From the NCBI GenBank assembly GCA_934754355.1, contig CAKVID010000003.1, positions 146,153 to 210,152 of the forward strand: a stretch of DNA of 64,000 nt, in the 5' to 3' direction. Each line of letters begins with the position of its first letter. The stretch's first letter is position 1. Positions 8,654-18,433 of this stretch are shown here, piece by piece. Made by a program: the position numbers and the translations under genes. Source of the stretch: an uncultured Clostridia bacterium (GTDB lineage Bacteria > Bacillota > Clostridia > Christensenellales > UBA1242). The notes under the pieces are model-generated. The model was given only the letters and a program-made list of their open reading frames with translations. It had not been told where the DNA came from and ran no database searches.

Positions 8654-9490
8654 TTACTTATTAATAAATAGTACACCTATACAATTAGGACCGCAATGGC
8701 TAGAAACTGTGCCACCAGCATATGTATTGTAGATATTTTTGAAGCCTCTCTCTTGTAATTTTTGGGTTAGTAATGCTTCGGCATCTGGCATTGGAGAAGA
8801 GTGGGTAATGAATACATAATCTAGTATTGGATTAGGATTTGCTACTAGTAAATCGTCTATATATTTCTCTACAACTTTGGTCATGCCACCCATGTATTTT
8901 TTGCCTAGTATCATTTTGCCTTTTTCTACGATTATTTGAGGCTTAATCTTAAGTAAATTAGCACCAAGTAGTGTAAGAGCAGAACATCTGCCACCTTTGT
9001 ACAAATAATTAAGTTTCTCTAGTACAAAGCCTGCTTCTACTTTCTCAGTTGTTGCATTTAGGATATCATAAATTTCTTGAGCAGTGTGTCTATCATCGGC
9101 AAGTTCTCTTCCCTTGATTGCAAGAAGCGCTATTCCAGTCGACAAAGATTTGCTATCTACTACAAATACATTCTCCATGTCCTTGGCAGCGCTTACAGCA
9201 TTGTTGTATGCACTACTCATAAGTGAACTAAGTGAGATATGAACTATAGCGTCATATTCTTTTAGTAAGTTCTCAAAGTGTGTCTTGAATTGGTCAGGAC
9301 TAACAGCACTTGTCTTAGGTAGTTTCTTACTCTCGTCTACAAATTCAAAGATTTCTTTGCTAATTCCAATTCTATCTTCTACTAATTGGTCACCCATATT
9401 GATTGTAAATGGGGTGGTTTTTATATTATATTTATCCAAAAGTTCTTGGGATAAATCAATTGTACTTTCTGCAGATATTGCAATTTTCAT
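8654..9490 (-). CDS. DegV family fatty-acid-binding protein
   Basis: DegV/FakB-type protein of 278 residues. Members bind a fatty acid and present it to FakA kinase for phospholipid synthesis. The N-terminus MKIAISAESTIDLSQELLDK, the TSAVSPDQF motif, the SLSSLMSSAYNNA segment, DSKSLSTG, KGGRCSALTLLGANLL and the final SSHCGPNCIGVLF are all family landmarks. The gene stands alone, divergent from the XRE membrane regulator. A second member at 23293 shares the same landmarks, so there are at least two paralogues with possibly different lipid preferences. No fakA is seen here. Confidence 0.9.
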   Translation of the reverse strand: MKIAISAESTIDLSQELLDKYNIKTTPFTINMGDQLVEDRIGISKEIFEFVDESKKLPKTSAVSPDQFKTHFENLLKEYDAIVHISLSSLMSSAYNNAVSAAKDMENVFVVDSKSLSTGIALLAIKGRELADDRHTAQEIYDILNATTEKVEAGFVLEKLNYLYKGGRCSALTLLGANLLKIKPQIIVEKGKMILGKKYMGGMTKVVEKYIDDLLVANPNPILDYVFITHSSPMPDAEALLTQKLQERGFKNIYNTYAGGTVSSHCGPNCIGVLFINK

Positions 9491-9666
9491 ATTTAATTCT
9501 CCTGATTACAATAAAATGAATTTGGTCTCTTTTTAAACCTAGTTATATTTTACTTTGTAAATAGATTTTTTACACCCTAATTAGCATATTTGCGTCTCTC
9601 TCATTCAATTTGCCTATTCTACTGCCAAAAAGCCATCTCTCTTGCCAAGAGAGTAGGTATTTTTAC

Positions 9667-9695
9667 TTGTCAAAGAGTAGAAAATTGTGTTAATA
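9667..9695 (+). promoter_or_regulatory. Predicted promoter of the 9789 gene
   Basis: TTGTCA (9667-9672) and TTAATA (9690-9695) are separated by 17 bases. A short hairpin (CTCTC/GAGAG) lies just upstream near 9635-9655. Confidence 0.5.
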
Positions 9696-9788
9696 TATAT
9701 GTAGAATTGTGAGGATTATTACTTTAGTAATAAAAGTACTTCCGTGCGGGTAGTTATTTGTATTGCTAAATAAATTAGAGGATTAAAT

Positions 9789-10385
9789 ATGAACGCTGAT
9801 GATATCAAAACTAATTTTTCGCAAAATTTAATAAACTTGAGAAAAGCCAAAAATCTAACTCAATTGCAATTAGCCGAGAAACTTAATTATAGCGATAAGG
9901 CAGTATCCAAATGGGAAGTTGGCAGTGTTTTGCCCGATGTAGAGACAATGCAAAGTATTGCCGAATTTTTTGGTGTAACTGTTAATGATTTAATTTATGC
10001 TAGGAAGAAGCGTGTGCTTAGGGAATTTTATAAGACACATTTATTTACAACCTTGCTTGTGTCTGTTAGTATTTGGTTTGTAGCCACTATTATATTTTTC
10101 ATACTAGATAGTGCTACTAGTCTTGGTCGTACTTGGCTTACATTTATTTATACTATCCCAGTTAATGCTATTGTGCTTATTGTATTCTCGGCAATTTGGT
10201 TCAAGAAATTCTATATTTATTTATCTTCATCTATTTGTTTGTGGTCAATAATCACAGCCATATATGTCACTCTTGCCAATAGTCAATTGTGGTTTATATT
10301 TATAGTAGGCTTGCTTGGTCAAGCAGTAATATTCTTTGCAATGCCTATCAAGAAGAGAAATAAACAAATATCCAAGATAGAATAG
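9789..10385 (+). CDS. XRE-family regulator with membrane domain
   Basis: 198 residues. An N-terminal helix-turn-helix (about 8-62; LRKAKNLTQLQLAEKLNYSD then KAVSKWEVG) is followed by about four hydrophobic segments from residue 85 to 190. Such membrane-anchored XRE proteins are common in Firmicutes and are thought to couple a membrane signal to transcription; the signal is unknown. The gene downstream (10430) starts 44 bases later on the same strand with no terminator between, so the two are likely an operon and perhaps functionally linked. Confidence 0.85.
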   Translation: MNADDIKTNFSQNLINLRKAKNLTQLQLAEKLNYSDKAVSKWEVGSVLPDVETMQSIAEFFGVTVNDLIYARKKRVLREFYKTHLFTTLLVSVSIWFVATIIFFILDSATSLGRTWLTFIYTIPVNAIVLIVFSAIWFKKFYIYLSSSICLWSIITAIYVTLANSQLWFIFIVGLLGQAVIFFAMPIKKRNKQISKIE

Positions 10386-10429
10386 ATATTTTAATTTACA
10401 TAAATGTATAGTGGAAAAATGGAGAACTT

Positions 10430-11644
10430 ATGAAAATTTTAGAAACTAAAGATTGGAAAAATAAAATAGCATTCGATAATGTTACATACAAAAATGTCAA
10501 AAGATATAGCCTAATGCTTAATACTTACGAAAGAGAAATAATGGAGAAACAAATTGAATTCTATCGTAAGCATTTCTCTTTGCAACAAGTAATGACACAT
10601 TTCCGTAAATTGAAGACTAAGAAAGACAAAGAGATATTTATCAAAGCCGTTCTCAAGAGGCAAGATAATATATTTTATATTCCCAATGAGATAAGAAGTA
10701 CGATGCTCAAAGTTATTCGTACTGAATTTGATGACGCTCTAGATTTCTTCACTATTCTTCTAAGTAAAGGGTGTAGTCAGAAACCTACTAATATCATCAA
10801 ACAATTGTACAAAGATGTCTTGCAAGATTTCTATCCAAATATCATCAAATTAATTAATAAATATCGCAAGCATAGAGAAATTCCAACATCTAAGAAAATA
10901 CTTAAACCCGAAGCAATTGAGAATACTGCAAGGGCGCTTATTGGCGAACTTCAGAATGACTATCAATTATCTGTTATCTATGGCAGAAGTTCTATTAGAA
11001 AGTCAGTGCCAATTTCTATAGTCGATGACTATGGCTATGGCGAATGGATAAGCAAAAATGTCAGTTATAATAACAATAGATTTTTCATTTATTCCAATAA
11101 TAATAGACTAACCGATGTTGCACTAAGACATATGGTGTACTTCAATGTTTATCCGGGTTATGCGCATTTTTATAATACAGTTGTAGATGATGTCAAGAAA
11201 AATACTTGCTTCGATAATGGTGCGTCACTTTTAATTAACGGCTGGGCAATGTATGCAATGTGCCATAATAAAAATACTGCATTCTCTCAGAATTTCATGA
11301 TAGAGGGTGCAAATATAGCATATTTCTTGTTGCTAAATAATTTGGAGAAAGGCTACGAGAGAGCATATAATTATTTGCTATCCAAATATCCTAGAAGCAA
11401 GGCTATTAATTATATGCTAGATTACTGCGGATATCCGGGACACTACTTAAGTTATGTTCTAGGCGCTCTTGCAATCGAGACATCAATTAGTAGAGGATTT
11501 GCTAGCACTCCAGTTGAGTTCTTGCAGAATTTAAGTACTATTGATTGCGGGGATTATTTGTGCTTGTATTCCCCTAAGAAACAGAAGAAAATTGCCAAAC
11601 AAATAATAACCTCCAAGGTTGTTAGTAAATTTGCAAAAAATTAG
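10430..11644 (+). CDS. DUF885-like protein with lost zinc ligands
   Basis: 404 residues, soluble, no signal peptide. The C-terminal half resembles DUF885 metallopeptidase-like proteins: VYPGYAHFYN sits where that family has HE..YPGHH, NGWAMYAM where it has EGWALYAE, and YPGHYLSYVLGALAIE where it has the PGQ..SY.lG segment. The HE pair and the GHH histidines are replaced (FN and GYA) and the glutamate before GWA is asparagine. I therefore infer a catalytically dead or re-purposed homologue. It lies behind the membrane XRE regulator and may depend on it. The assignment rests on motif spacing seen by eye, so moderate confidence. Confidence 0.55.
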   Translation: MKILETKDWKNKIAFDNVTYKNVKRYSLMLNTYEREIMEKQIEFYRKHFSLQQVMTHFRKLKTKKDKEIFIKAVLKRQDNIFYIPNEIRSTMLKVIRTEFDDALDFFTILLSKGCSQKPTNIIKQLYKDVLQDFYPNIIKLINKYRKHREIPTSKKILKPEAIENTARALIGELQNDYQLSVIYGRSSIRKSVPISIVDDYGYGEWISKNVSYNNNRFFIYSNNNRLTDVALRHMVYFNVYPGYAHFYNTVVDDVKKNTCFDNGASLLINGWAMYAMCHNKNTAFSQNFMIEGANIAYFLLLNNLEKGYERAYNYLLSKYPRSKAINYMLDYCGYPGHYLSYVLGALAIETSISRGFASTPVEFLQNLSTIDCGDYLCLYSPKKQKKIAKQIITSKVVSKFAKN

Positions 11645-11680
11645 AATTAAAGCCATAATTTCATGCTAGTTAGCCTGCTA

Positions 11681-11709
11681 TTGACTTATATTCCCAAATA
11701 TGCTAAAAT
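11681..11709 (+). promoter_or_regulatory. Predicted promoter of the 11824 gene
   Basis: TTGACT (11681-11686), a 17-base spacer and TAAAAT (11704-11709). It leaves a leader of about 105 bases before the ATG at 11824. Confidence 0.6.
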
Positions 11710-11823
11710 ATATGTGGTTCAATTGAAAGTAAATAGAAAATAGAATAATTGAACTGACAACAAATTTTTATAAAAATAGTTGTCATAGTTGCGTGTGCAA
11801 CTAAATGGGGGATTAAAAATATT

Positions 11824-12156
11824 ATGTCAACATATGGTAATAATTTCAAGGCTAGCATTAGTGAAATTACAAACGACGCACTAAATGCATTTGAGCCAGA
11901 ATTTATAGAAATAATGGAAGAAGAGAAAATTCCTAGAGATATCTGGGAATATATCCAAGCCAAAGACTATAGAAATATGCAGAAGAAATTTTATGGAAAA
12001 GATGCAGAAACTCTACTTGCAGTAGTTAGATATATTAATGGTAGAGTGGAGAGTGGCTTGCGTGACCCACATAAAGGCGAGGCTGAGGTTGTGGCATTGC
12101 TAAAGTTAATTGATGACGCCCAAAATGTCAAAGAGAAAGATGATTTCATGATGTAA
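11824..12156 (+). CDS. Small acidic hypothetical protein
   Basis: I do not recognise this 110-residue protein. It is helical and acidic, with no membrane segment or cysteine motif. The middle part reads IPRDIWEYIQAKDYRNMQKK. It is followed 40 bases later by another small unknown gene on the same strand, and both appear to be transcribed from the promoter at 11681. A GGGG ribosome binding site precedes the ATG. Confidence 0.6.
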   Translation: MSTYGNNFKASISEITNDALNAFEPEFIEIMEEEKIPRDIWEYIQAKDYRNMQKKFYGKDAETLLAVVRYINGRVESGLRDPHKGEAEVVALLKLIDDAQNVKEKDDFMM

Positions 12157-12196
12157 TTTAATATAAAGAACTTCATAAAGATTGGTGTTATTAATT

Positions 12197-12574
12197 ATGA
12201 CAAATATTTCAGATAAATTTATATATAAATATGCCAAAAATCGTTTGTCTGAGATAGACGATAATTTTTTGAATATATTAAAGAGTGTACAATCAGGCTC
12301 GGTCCTTGAAGATTTTTATAGGAGTGTGTATTATTACAAAAAGACCACACTGCAAATGAAAAAACTAAGTATGGTGGATTTGATGGCTCTTGCTAGAATA
12401 TTAGACAAAACTCTAAGCGGGTGCGATAATATTTATAGTATGAAATATATTACAACTAAGCCTTATTTGGTGGCTTGTTTAAATTTAATAATTGAGACTT
12501 ACGAGAATAGTTTGGAAGAAATTACAGATATAGAAGAAGATGGCAATCTTCCAGATTGTCTTGATGGCAAATAA
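12197..12574 (+). CDS. Small hypothetical protein
   Basis: 125 residues from ATG 12197; a TTG 15 bases earlier (12182) is in frame but less likely. It is predicted helical and soluble, with MDLMALARILDKTL-like helices and an acidic C-terminus. No family is recognised. It is probably cotranscribed with the 110-residue gene upstream, and the strong terminator at 12715 ends the unit. The 140 bases between this gene and that terminator are AT-rich and show nothing else. Confidence 0.6.
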   Translation: MTNISDKFIYKYAKNRLSEIDDNFLNILKSVQSGSVLEDFYRSVYYYKKTTLQMKKLSMVDLMALARILDKTLSGCDNIYSMKYITTKPYLVACLNLIIETYENSLEEITDIEEDGNLPDCLDGK

Positions 12575-12714
12575 TAATAAATATTAATTAAATTAACGCT
12601 TAATCAAAATAACATTTGTGTAATTGATGGGCTGATATATATCAAATAGAAATAAAGATATTTATTAATTTAAAATAAGATAATTGTTAAATAGAAATCG
12701 ATGTATTGTAAAAA

Positions 12715-12756
12715 ATAAAAAACTGCGAAGATATTATTCCTCGCAGTTTTTTTTTT
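12715..12756. terminator. Bidirectional terminator before glyS
   Basis: AAACTGCGA pairs with TCGCAGTTT. T10 follows on the plus strand and T6 on the minus strand. It ends both the plus-strand pair and glyS. Confidence 0.85.
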
Positions 12757-12777
12757 GTGATTTTTTGCTTGCTATTA

Positions 12778-14163
12778 TTAGAATTCAATTTTCTCTTCAA
12801 TATAATTTTTCAAGTCGTCAATATTTAGTCTAATTTGTTCCATGCTATCTCTATCTCTAATAGTTACAGTGTTATTCTCCAAAGTATCAAAGTCAATAGT
12901 TACGCAATATGGCGTGCCAATTTCATCTTGTCTACGATAACGCTTGCCAATAGAACCGCTTTCATCGTATGCACAATTAAATCTCTTGCTAAGGCTCTTG
13001 TATACTTCTTTTGCCTTGTCAGATAATTTCTTGGATAGTGGAAGAATTGCAACTTTGTATGGAGCAAGGGCAGGGATTAAGTGAAGAACAATTCTTGTAT
13101 CACCCTCTCCAATAGTTTCCTCATCATATGCATTGCATAGAATTGTCAAGAACATTCTATCTACACCAAGTGCGGGTTCTACTACATAAGGAATATATTT
13201 CTCATTAGTGATAGGGTCTAGATATTCCATATTCTCGCCACTGAATTTCTGGTGTTGATTTAGGTCATAATCTGTTCTATCTGCAATACCCCATAGTTCT
13301 CCCCAACCGAATGGGAATAAGAATTCAAAGTCGCAAGTAGCCTTGCTATAGAAACACAATTCTTCTTTGGAGTGGTCTCTTTCTCTTAGGTTCTCTTTCT
13401 TGATGCCTAAGTCTAGAAGCCATCTTCTCATCTCTCCCTTGTAGTAATTGAACCACCCTAGGTCTGTTCCCGGTTTGCAGAAGAACTCTAGTTCCATTTG
13501 TTCAAATTCTCTAGTTCTGAATATGAAATTTCCCGGAGTTATCTCGTTTCTGAAACTTCTACCCATTTGTGCTATTCCAAAAGGTATTTTTGGTCTCTCA
13601 GTTCTTACAACATTCTTGTAGTCTACAAACATTGCTTGGGCTGTCTCTGGACGCAAATATACTTCACTCTTGGCATCATCAGTTACACCCATATAAGTCT
13701 TGAACATAAGGTTGAAATTTCTAAGTCCAGTGAAATTGCTCTTGCCACAATTAGGACATTTAACTTTGTATTCGGCTATAAATTTCTCAAGTCTTTCGTT
13801 ATTTAATTCGCCTACATTTATATCCATTTTGTTTTCGTTTACATAGTCTTCGATTAATTTGTCTGCACGATGTCTTGTTTTGCATTCTTTGCAATCAATT
13901 AGAGGGTCGCTAAATCCAGCCAAGTGACCGCTTGCTTGCCATACTTTAGGGTTCATTATTATTGCGGCATCAATGCCTACATTATATTCATTCTCGTGTA
14001 CAAATCTCTGCCACCAAAGTTCCTTGATATTCTTTTTTAGTTCGCTTCCAATTGGGCCATAATCCCAACTATTAGCAAGACCGCCATATATCTCGCTTCC
14101 GGGAAATACGAAGCCTCTATTTTTACATAAATTTACAATTTTGTCCATTGTTATCTCTGTCAT
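12778..14163 (-). CDS. glyQS: Glycyl-tRNA synthetase, single-chain type
   Basis: Charges tRNA-Gly with glycine. At 461 residues it is the eukaryote-like alpha2 class IIa enzyme, not the bacterial alpha2beta2 form. It begins with MDKIVNLCKNRGFVFPGSEI, with GGLANSWDYGPIG, motif 2 (FRNEITPGNFIFRTREFEQME) and motif 3 (VVEPALGVDR), then an anticodon-binding domain. A CxxC...CxxC insertion (CKEC near 98, CPNC near 142) probably binds zinc. It is transcribed from a promoter at 14465-14493 through a T-box leader, so expression rises when tRNA-Gly is uncharged. The symbol may also be written glyS. Confidence 0.95.
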   Translation of the reverse strand: MTEITMDKIVNLCKNRGFVFPGSEIYGGLANSWDYGPIGSELKKNIKELWWQRFVHENEYNVGIDAAIIMNPKVWQASGHLAGFSDPLIDCKECKTRHRADKLIEDYVNENKMDINVGELNNERLEKFIAEYKVKCPNCGKSNFTGLRNFNLMFKTYMGVTDDAKSEVYLRPETAQAMFVDYKNVVRTERPKIPFGIAQMGRSFRNEITPGNFIFRTREFEQMELEFFCKPGTDLGWFNYYKGEMRRWLLDLGIKKENLRERDHSKEELCFYSKATCDFEFLFPFGWGELWGIADRTDYDLNQHQKFSGENMEYLDPITNEKYIPYVVEPALGVDRMFLTILCNAYDEETIGEGDTRIVLHLIPALAPYKVAILPLSKKLSDKAKEVYKSLSKRFNCAYDESGSIGKRYRRQDEIGTPYCVTIDFDTLENNTVTIRDRDSMEQIRLNIDDLKNYIEEKIEF

Positions 14164-14458
14164 AATTTTATCTCCTTTTGATTATTCAAAGAAAAATCCC
14201 TTACACCAAAATAGCAAAAATAAATGTACATTCTGCATTCGTTGGTTATAAGGGACGATATTACTTAACCGCGGTTCCACCCTAATTGATTTGAATATTT
14301 TCAAATCCATCTTTTTGTTTTTGACAAGAACATTTAAACTTGGATATTCATTTGCAATATCTATCCATCGCAAATCGCCACTTTGCTTCAAATATAGCCA
14401 TTGCTATACTTAGGATATTTACCCTAATCAAATTTTTTGTTATAGGGAATTTTCTTAT
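14164..14458 (-). promoter_or_regulatory. T-box riboswitch of the glycyl-tRNA synthetase gene
   Basis: The canonical T-box AGGGTGGAACCGCGG lies at 14283-14269 on the minus strand. It is followed by a terminator in which TCCCTTATAACC pairs with GGTGTAAGGGA before T5 (14255-14192). An upstream stem I region spans about 14440-14345. A GGC at 14379-14377 is a possible glycine specifier, but I could not fold stem I well enough to assign it. Confidence 0.9.
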
Positions 14459-14464
14459 GTGTAA

Positions 14465-14493
14465 ATTTTAACACTGCCAGTATAAATTTGCAA
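14465..14493 (-). promoter_or_regulatory. Promoter of the glyS T-box transcript
   Basis: On the minus strand TTGCAA (14493-14488), a 17-base spacer and TAAAAT (14470-14465). Transcription would start near 14458, giving a leader of about 295 bases. Confidence 0.7.
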
Positions 14494-14522
14494 GCGATTT
14501 TTGAAATTTTAAGAATTATTGT

Positions 14523-14551
14523 TTGAATTTTGTGTAGTGATATGTTAATAT
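14523..14551 (+). promoter_or_regulatory. Promoter of the P-type ATPase gene
   Basis: TTGAAT (14523-14528), a 17-base spacer and TAATAT (14546-14551), divergent from the glyS promoter 30 bases away. Confidence 0.5.
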
Positions 14552-14629
14552 ATTAGAAATGATATATTAATAAATATATTTTTATTTTGGCATTTTTGCC
14601 ACAAAAATTAACTAAATTAGGAAATTGAT

Positions 14630-17326
14630 ATGAGTACTAAAACAAGCAAAACAAAATCTACTTCCAAGAAAAAGAAGTCTACTGCAGCCAAATCCAAAAA
14701 GACTGCAATTAAGAAAGATAAGGTTGTAGAAAAAGATATAATTTTAGGTGAAGATAATTCTATAGAAGATACTCTTCTTCATGATGAGACAGAAGATACA
14801 ATAGATGTTGTAGATAATTCTGTGCAAGATATTGTAGACAAATCTTCCGAAGAAGATGACGCAAGTGTGAACGATAAATCTGAGAAGCATAAGAAAGAAG
14901 TCGTTATCAAAGCACCTAGAATTATCCCAAAAGAAGAAGAGAAGCCTAAGAAGAAAAAGAAAAAAGATAAAGATATTCACATAGAGAGATTTAATCCTCA
15001 AGTGAAAGTTGGACTTACTAATGACCAAGTCTTAGAGCGTAATAATCAAGGACTTACAAATATAGTAGTATCCAAGAATACCAAGACATATAAGTCAATA
15101 ATACTTGGCAATATTTTCACATTCTTCAATCTGCTTTGTACATTGGTTGCTGTCGCACTTATCTCGGTTGGTGCAATAGGCGATTGCTTCTTCATGATTA
15201 TCGTTATTGCTAATACTGGCATTGGTATTATCCAAGAGATTAAGGCGAAGAAGACAATAGAGAAGATAAGCCTAGTGTCGTCTCCGACTGCGGTTGTCAT
15301 TAGGGATAAATTAGAGACCAAAATTCCTGTAAGCGAACTTGTGCTAGACGATATCGTTATGTTCCAAACTGGCAAACAAATTTGTGCAGATAGCATAGTG
15401 CTAGAGGGTAGTGTAGAAGTTAATGAAAGCCTACTTACTGGTGAGAGTGTTGCTGTTAAGAAGAATAAAGGCGATATGCTATATAGCGGAAGTTTCGTTG
15501 TTGGTGGCAAATGCTATGCAAAAGTAGAGAAAGTTGGTAATGATACATATACTGCCAAACTTGCTGCTCAAGCCAAACAATATAGGAAGCCTAAGAGCGA
15601 ACTTATGGGAACTCTTAATACAATAATTACAATTATTGGTATTGTTATTATTCCATTGTCAATTCTAATGTTTTTCAATAACTATGAATTACTAAATAAA
15701 GATATTTCTCCTACAATCAAGCAAACAGCCGGCTCAATTATAGGAATGATACCCGCAGGAATGTTCTTGTTAACATCTATGGCTCTAGCCGTTGGTGTAA
15801 TCAAACTTGCCAAGAAGAGAACTCTTGTTCAAGACTTGTATTCAATAGAAATGCTTGCAAGAACTGATGTCCTTTGTCTAGATAAGACAGGAACTATTAC
15901 TGATGGTACAATGAAAGTAAGCAATGTTATCCAAATCAAGACCGATTTGAAACACACTTTAGACCATTTAATTGGCTCTATGCTTACAGCCCTTGATGAT
16001 AATAACCAAACTAGTAGAGCGCTTATTACTCACTTTGGATATTCCAAAGATTTAACCGCTTCCCATGTGCTTCCATTCAATAGTGCAAGGAAGATGAGTG
16101 GTGTTACATTTACAAATGGCGAGACTTATGTATTTGGTGCACCCGAATATGTACTTAAGACCAAGAATGCTCAAGTAGATAATTTAGTTAAGACTTACGC
16201 AAGCAAAGGCTTCAGAGTACTTCTATTTGCTCAGTGTGACGGTAGTCTCAAAGACGATAAAATTCCACCTAAGAGAGAGCCTATTGCGATTGTTGTAATT
16301 GAGGATCATATAAGAGACGATGCTAGCGAGACTATACAGTGGTTCAAAGATAATGGTGTAGATATCAAGATTATCTCGGGAGATAACCCAATAACTGTTA
16401 GTGAAGTTAGTAGAAGAGTGGGTGTAGATAATGCCGACAAATATATAAGCCTAGAAGGCCTTAGTCAACAACAAGTAATTGATGCTGCCAGTAACTATAC
16501 AATATTTGGTAGAGTTAGTCCCGAGCAAAAATGTATACTTGTCAAAGCACTTAAGGCCAAAGGTCACAAAGTTGCCATGACAGGCGATGGTGTCAATGAT
16601 ATCCTAGCACTCAAAGAAGCCGATTGTAGTGTGGCAATGGCAAGTGGTTCAGAAGCAACCAGACTAGTAAGTAACTTAGTCTTACTAGATAGCAATTTCT
16701 CCTCTATGCCTAGTGTTGTAGCAGAGGGTAGAAGGGTTATCAATAATATTCAGAAATCGTCTTCGCTATTCCTTATGAAGACAATATATACAATCTTATT
16801 ATCAATATTCTGTCTTATCGTCAAGACCGATTATCCATTCTCTACTAGACAAGTATTACTGCTAGAGACATTGGTTATAGGTATTCCATCGTTCTTTTTG
16901 GCACTCCAGCCTAATAACGATAAGATTAAAGGTAAATTTATATCCAATCTATTATCCAAATCTTTGCCGGGCGCTTTGATATTATTCATTAATGTTATTG
17001 CTTGTTACTTATTTGATTTGGGACTTGGAACAGATGGACAATTCCAGACAATGGCGTCTCTATCTATTACATTCGTAGGATTATTAGTATTATTTAGATT
17101 GTGCAAGCCGTTCGATATTTTCAGAGGAATTATGTTTACTTGTATGATAGCATTATGTACAATAGTTCTGTCTGTTGGTACTTTCTACTCATTCTTCGAG
17201 TATGTTCCTCTAACACTACAGAATATACTATTCATAGTATGTATTGTCGAAGCATCATATCCAATTTACGATGTTATTGTCAAAGGCTTGGACAAAATGA
17301 TTTATGCTAATGTAAAAAAAAGATAA
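14630..17326 (+). CDS. P-type cation-transporting ATPase, CtpE-like
   Basis: 898 residues. The first 125 or so are lysine- and acid-rich and look disordered and cytoplasmic. The ATPase core follows: two membrane segments, an actuator domain with NESLLTGESVAVKK, the phosphorylation motif DKTGTITDG (aspartate near 420), the nucleotide-binding domain, GDGVNDILALKEADCSVAMA in the hinge, then about six membrane segments. The overall order matches the CtpE-type HAD-IC calcium/cation pumps of Gram-positives rather than heavy-metal pumps, since there is no CPC motif. The ion is not provable from sequence. The unusually long charged N-terminus could be a regulatory tail. The uridine-kinase-like gene follows after 11 bases. 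Confidence 0.88.
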   Translation: MSTKTSKTKSTSKKKKSTAAKSKKTAIKKDKVVEKDIILGEDNSIEDTLLHDETEDTIDVVDNSVQDIVDKSSEEDDASVNDKSEKHKKEVVIKAPRIIPKEEEKPKKKKKKDKDIHIERFNPQVKVGLTNDQVLERNNQGLTNIVVSKNTKTYKSIILGNIFTFFNLLCTLVAVALISVGAIGDCFFMIIVIANTGIGIIQEIKAKKTIEKISLVSSPTAVVIRDKLETKIPVSELVLDDIVMFQTGKQICADSIVLEGSVEVNESLLTGESVAVKKNKGDMLYSGSFVVGGKCYAKVEKVGNDTYTAKLAAQAKQYRKPKSELMGTLNTIITIIGIVIIPLSILMFFNNYELLNKDISPTIKQTAGSIIGMIPAGMFLLTSMALAVGVIKLAKKRTLVQDLYSIEMLARTDVLCLDKTGTITDGTMKVSNVIQIKTDLKHTLDHLIGSMLTALDDNNQTSRALITHFGYSKDLTASHVLPFNSARKMSGVTFTNGETYVFGAPEYVLKTKNAQVDNLVKTYASKGFRVLLFAQCDGSLKDDKIPPKREPIAIVVIEDHIRDDASETIQWFKDNGVDIKIISGDNPITVSEVSRRVGVDNADKYISLEGLSQQQVIDAASNYTIFGRVSPEQKCILVKALKAKGHKVAMTGDGVNDILALKEADCSVAMASGSEATRLVSNLVLLDSNFSSMPSVVAEGRRVINNIQKSSSLFLMKTIYTILLSIFCLIVKTDYPFSTRQVLLLETLVIGIPSFFLALQPNNDKIKGKFISNLLSKSLPGALILFINVIACYLFDLGLGTDGQFQTMASLSITFVGLLVLFRLCKPFDIFRGIMFTCMIALCTIVLSVGTFYSFFEYVPLTLQNILFIVCIVEASYPIYDVIVKGLDKMIYANVKKR

Positions 17327-17337
17327 AAGAGTGAAAA

Positions 17338-18252
17338 ATGATAAAATACACAAATGTTAATGCAATAACGAAGAAGCAGTCAAGAGACTTGCACAAATTT
17401 ATACTAGACACCGAGAGCAGATATAGAGGACAATTATTCACACTAGCAAATAAAATCCTTAGTAAGAAAGGAGTAAAGATTGTTTTGTTGTGTGGACCTA
17501 GTTGTGCAGGCAAGACAACTACTGCTAGACTTCTAAGGAATATATTACAATTGAAAGGAAGGGTTGTGGATATTATATCTATGGACGATTTCTTCAAATC
17601 GTTTGATGAACGCAAACCTCTTCCAAATGGCAAACCCGATTACGATAGTCCAGAAATTATTGACTACGATTTACTTAATAGTTGCTTTACCAAATATTTC
17701 AATGGCGAAGATGTTTTATTTCCCGAATATGATTTCAAGAATGGCAAGTCTATCCCTAATGTAAAACCATATAAGTACAAATTCAATTCTCTAGTAATAT
17801 TTGAGGGAATTCATGTTCTTAATCCAAGATTGCTTAAGAATTTGGGTACATCTAATTACTTTAGAATATATGTTAGTCCTCTTCAATCATTCAAGACAGA
17901 CAAAATGTCTATTAGTACTCGTAACCTAAGATTGCTTAGAAGGTCGATAAGAGATGTAGATAAGAGAGGCACGCCAATGCAGAAGACTGCTCAGATGTGG
18001 CCAGAAGTTGTAGCCGCCGAAGAAAAATATATTGAGCCTTATAGAACCAAGATAGATTACTTTGTAGATACAATGCATGAGTATGAATTGGGCGTATATA
18101 AGAGCGAAATAGAGAGATTTATCAAAGAGGGCAAAATTACAAGAGACGATGTGCCTTATAGCGAACTATTAGAATTTATAGAGCCTATATCCAAGAGTTT
18201 AATTCCAGACACTTCTCTTATGTGGGAATTTGTAACCAAAGAAGAAAAATAA
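17338..18252 (+). CDS. Uridine kinase-like P-loop nucleoside kinase
   Basis: 304 residues, cytosolic. The P-loop is GPSCAGKTTTARLL (about residue 53), followed by ISMDDFF, the KPDYDSPE motif and the lid/EGIHVLNP region, the arrangement of the uridine kinase/phosphoribulokinase family. The N-terminal 40 residues and the RDVDKRGTPMQKT segment are those of the Firmicutes udk-like proteins related to the long forms with an extra N-terminal domain. It probably phosphorylates uridine or cytidine. It is cotranscribed with the ATPase and ends at a hairpin at 18344. Confidence 0.85.
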   Translation: MIKYTNVNAITKKQSRDLHKFILDTESRYRGQLFTLANKILSKKGVKIVLLCGPSCAGKTTTARLLRNILQLKGRVVDIISMDDFFKSFDERKPLPNGKPDYDSPEIIDYDLLNSCFTKYFNGEDVLFPEYDFKNGKSIPNVKPYKYKFNSLVIFEGIHVLNPRLLKNLGTSNYFRIYVSPLQSFKTDKMSISTRNLRLLRRSIRDVDKRGTPMQKTAQMWPEVVAAEEKYIEPYRTKIDYFVDTMHEYELGVYKSEIERFIKEGKITRDDVPYSELLEFIEPISKSLIPDTSLMWEFVTKEEK

Positions 18253-18343
18253 CTTGTTCAAAAGGAAGTTTCTTTGTACAAAGGCAAATTTTTATAATAT
18301 AATACTATATATTGTATATAACCACTATTATGTACACAATATA

Positions 18344-18391
18344 ATATACCAAGAATGCTTGACAAAATTCGACATTTTTGGTATATTTTTT
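18344..18391 (+). terminator. Terminator of the ATPase-kinase operon
   Basis: ATATACCAA pairs with TTGGTATAT, followed by T6. An inner GTC/GAC pairing closes part of the loop. Confidence 0.65.
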
Positions 18392-18433
18392 GTATACACG
18401 AAATATGTGAGATGAATTTATTTTTTCAAACTG

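Noticed and set aside
14182..14391. Open frame of 69 codons on the minus strand before glyS
   Set aside because: It lies within the T-box leader and terminator, which explain the sequence.
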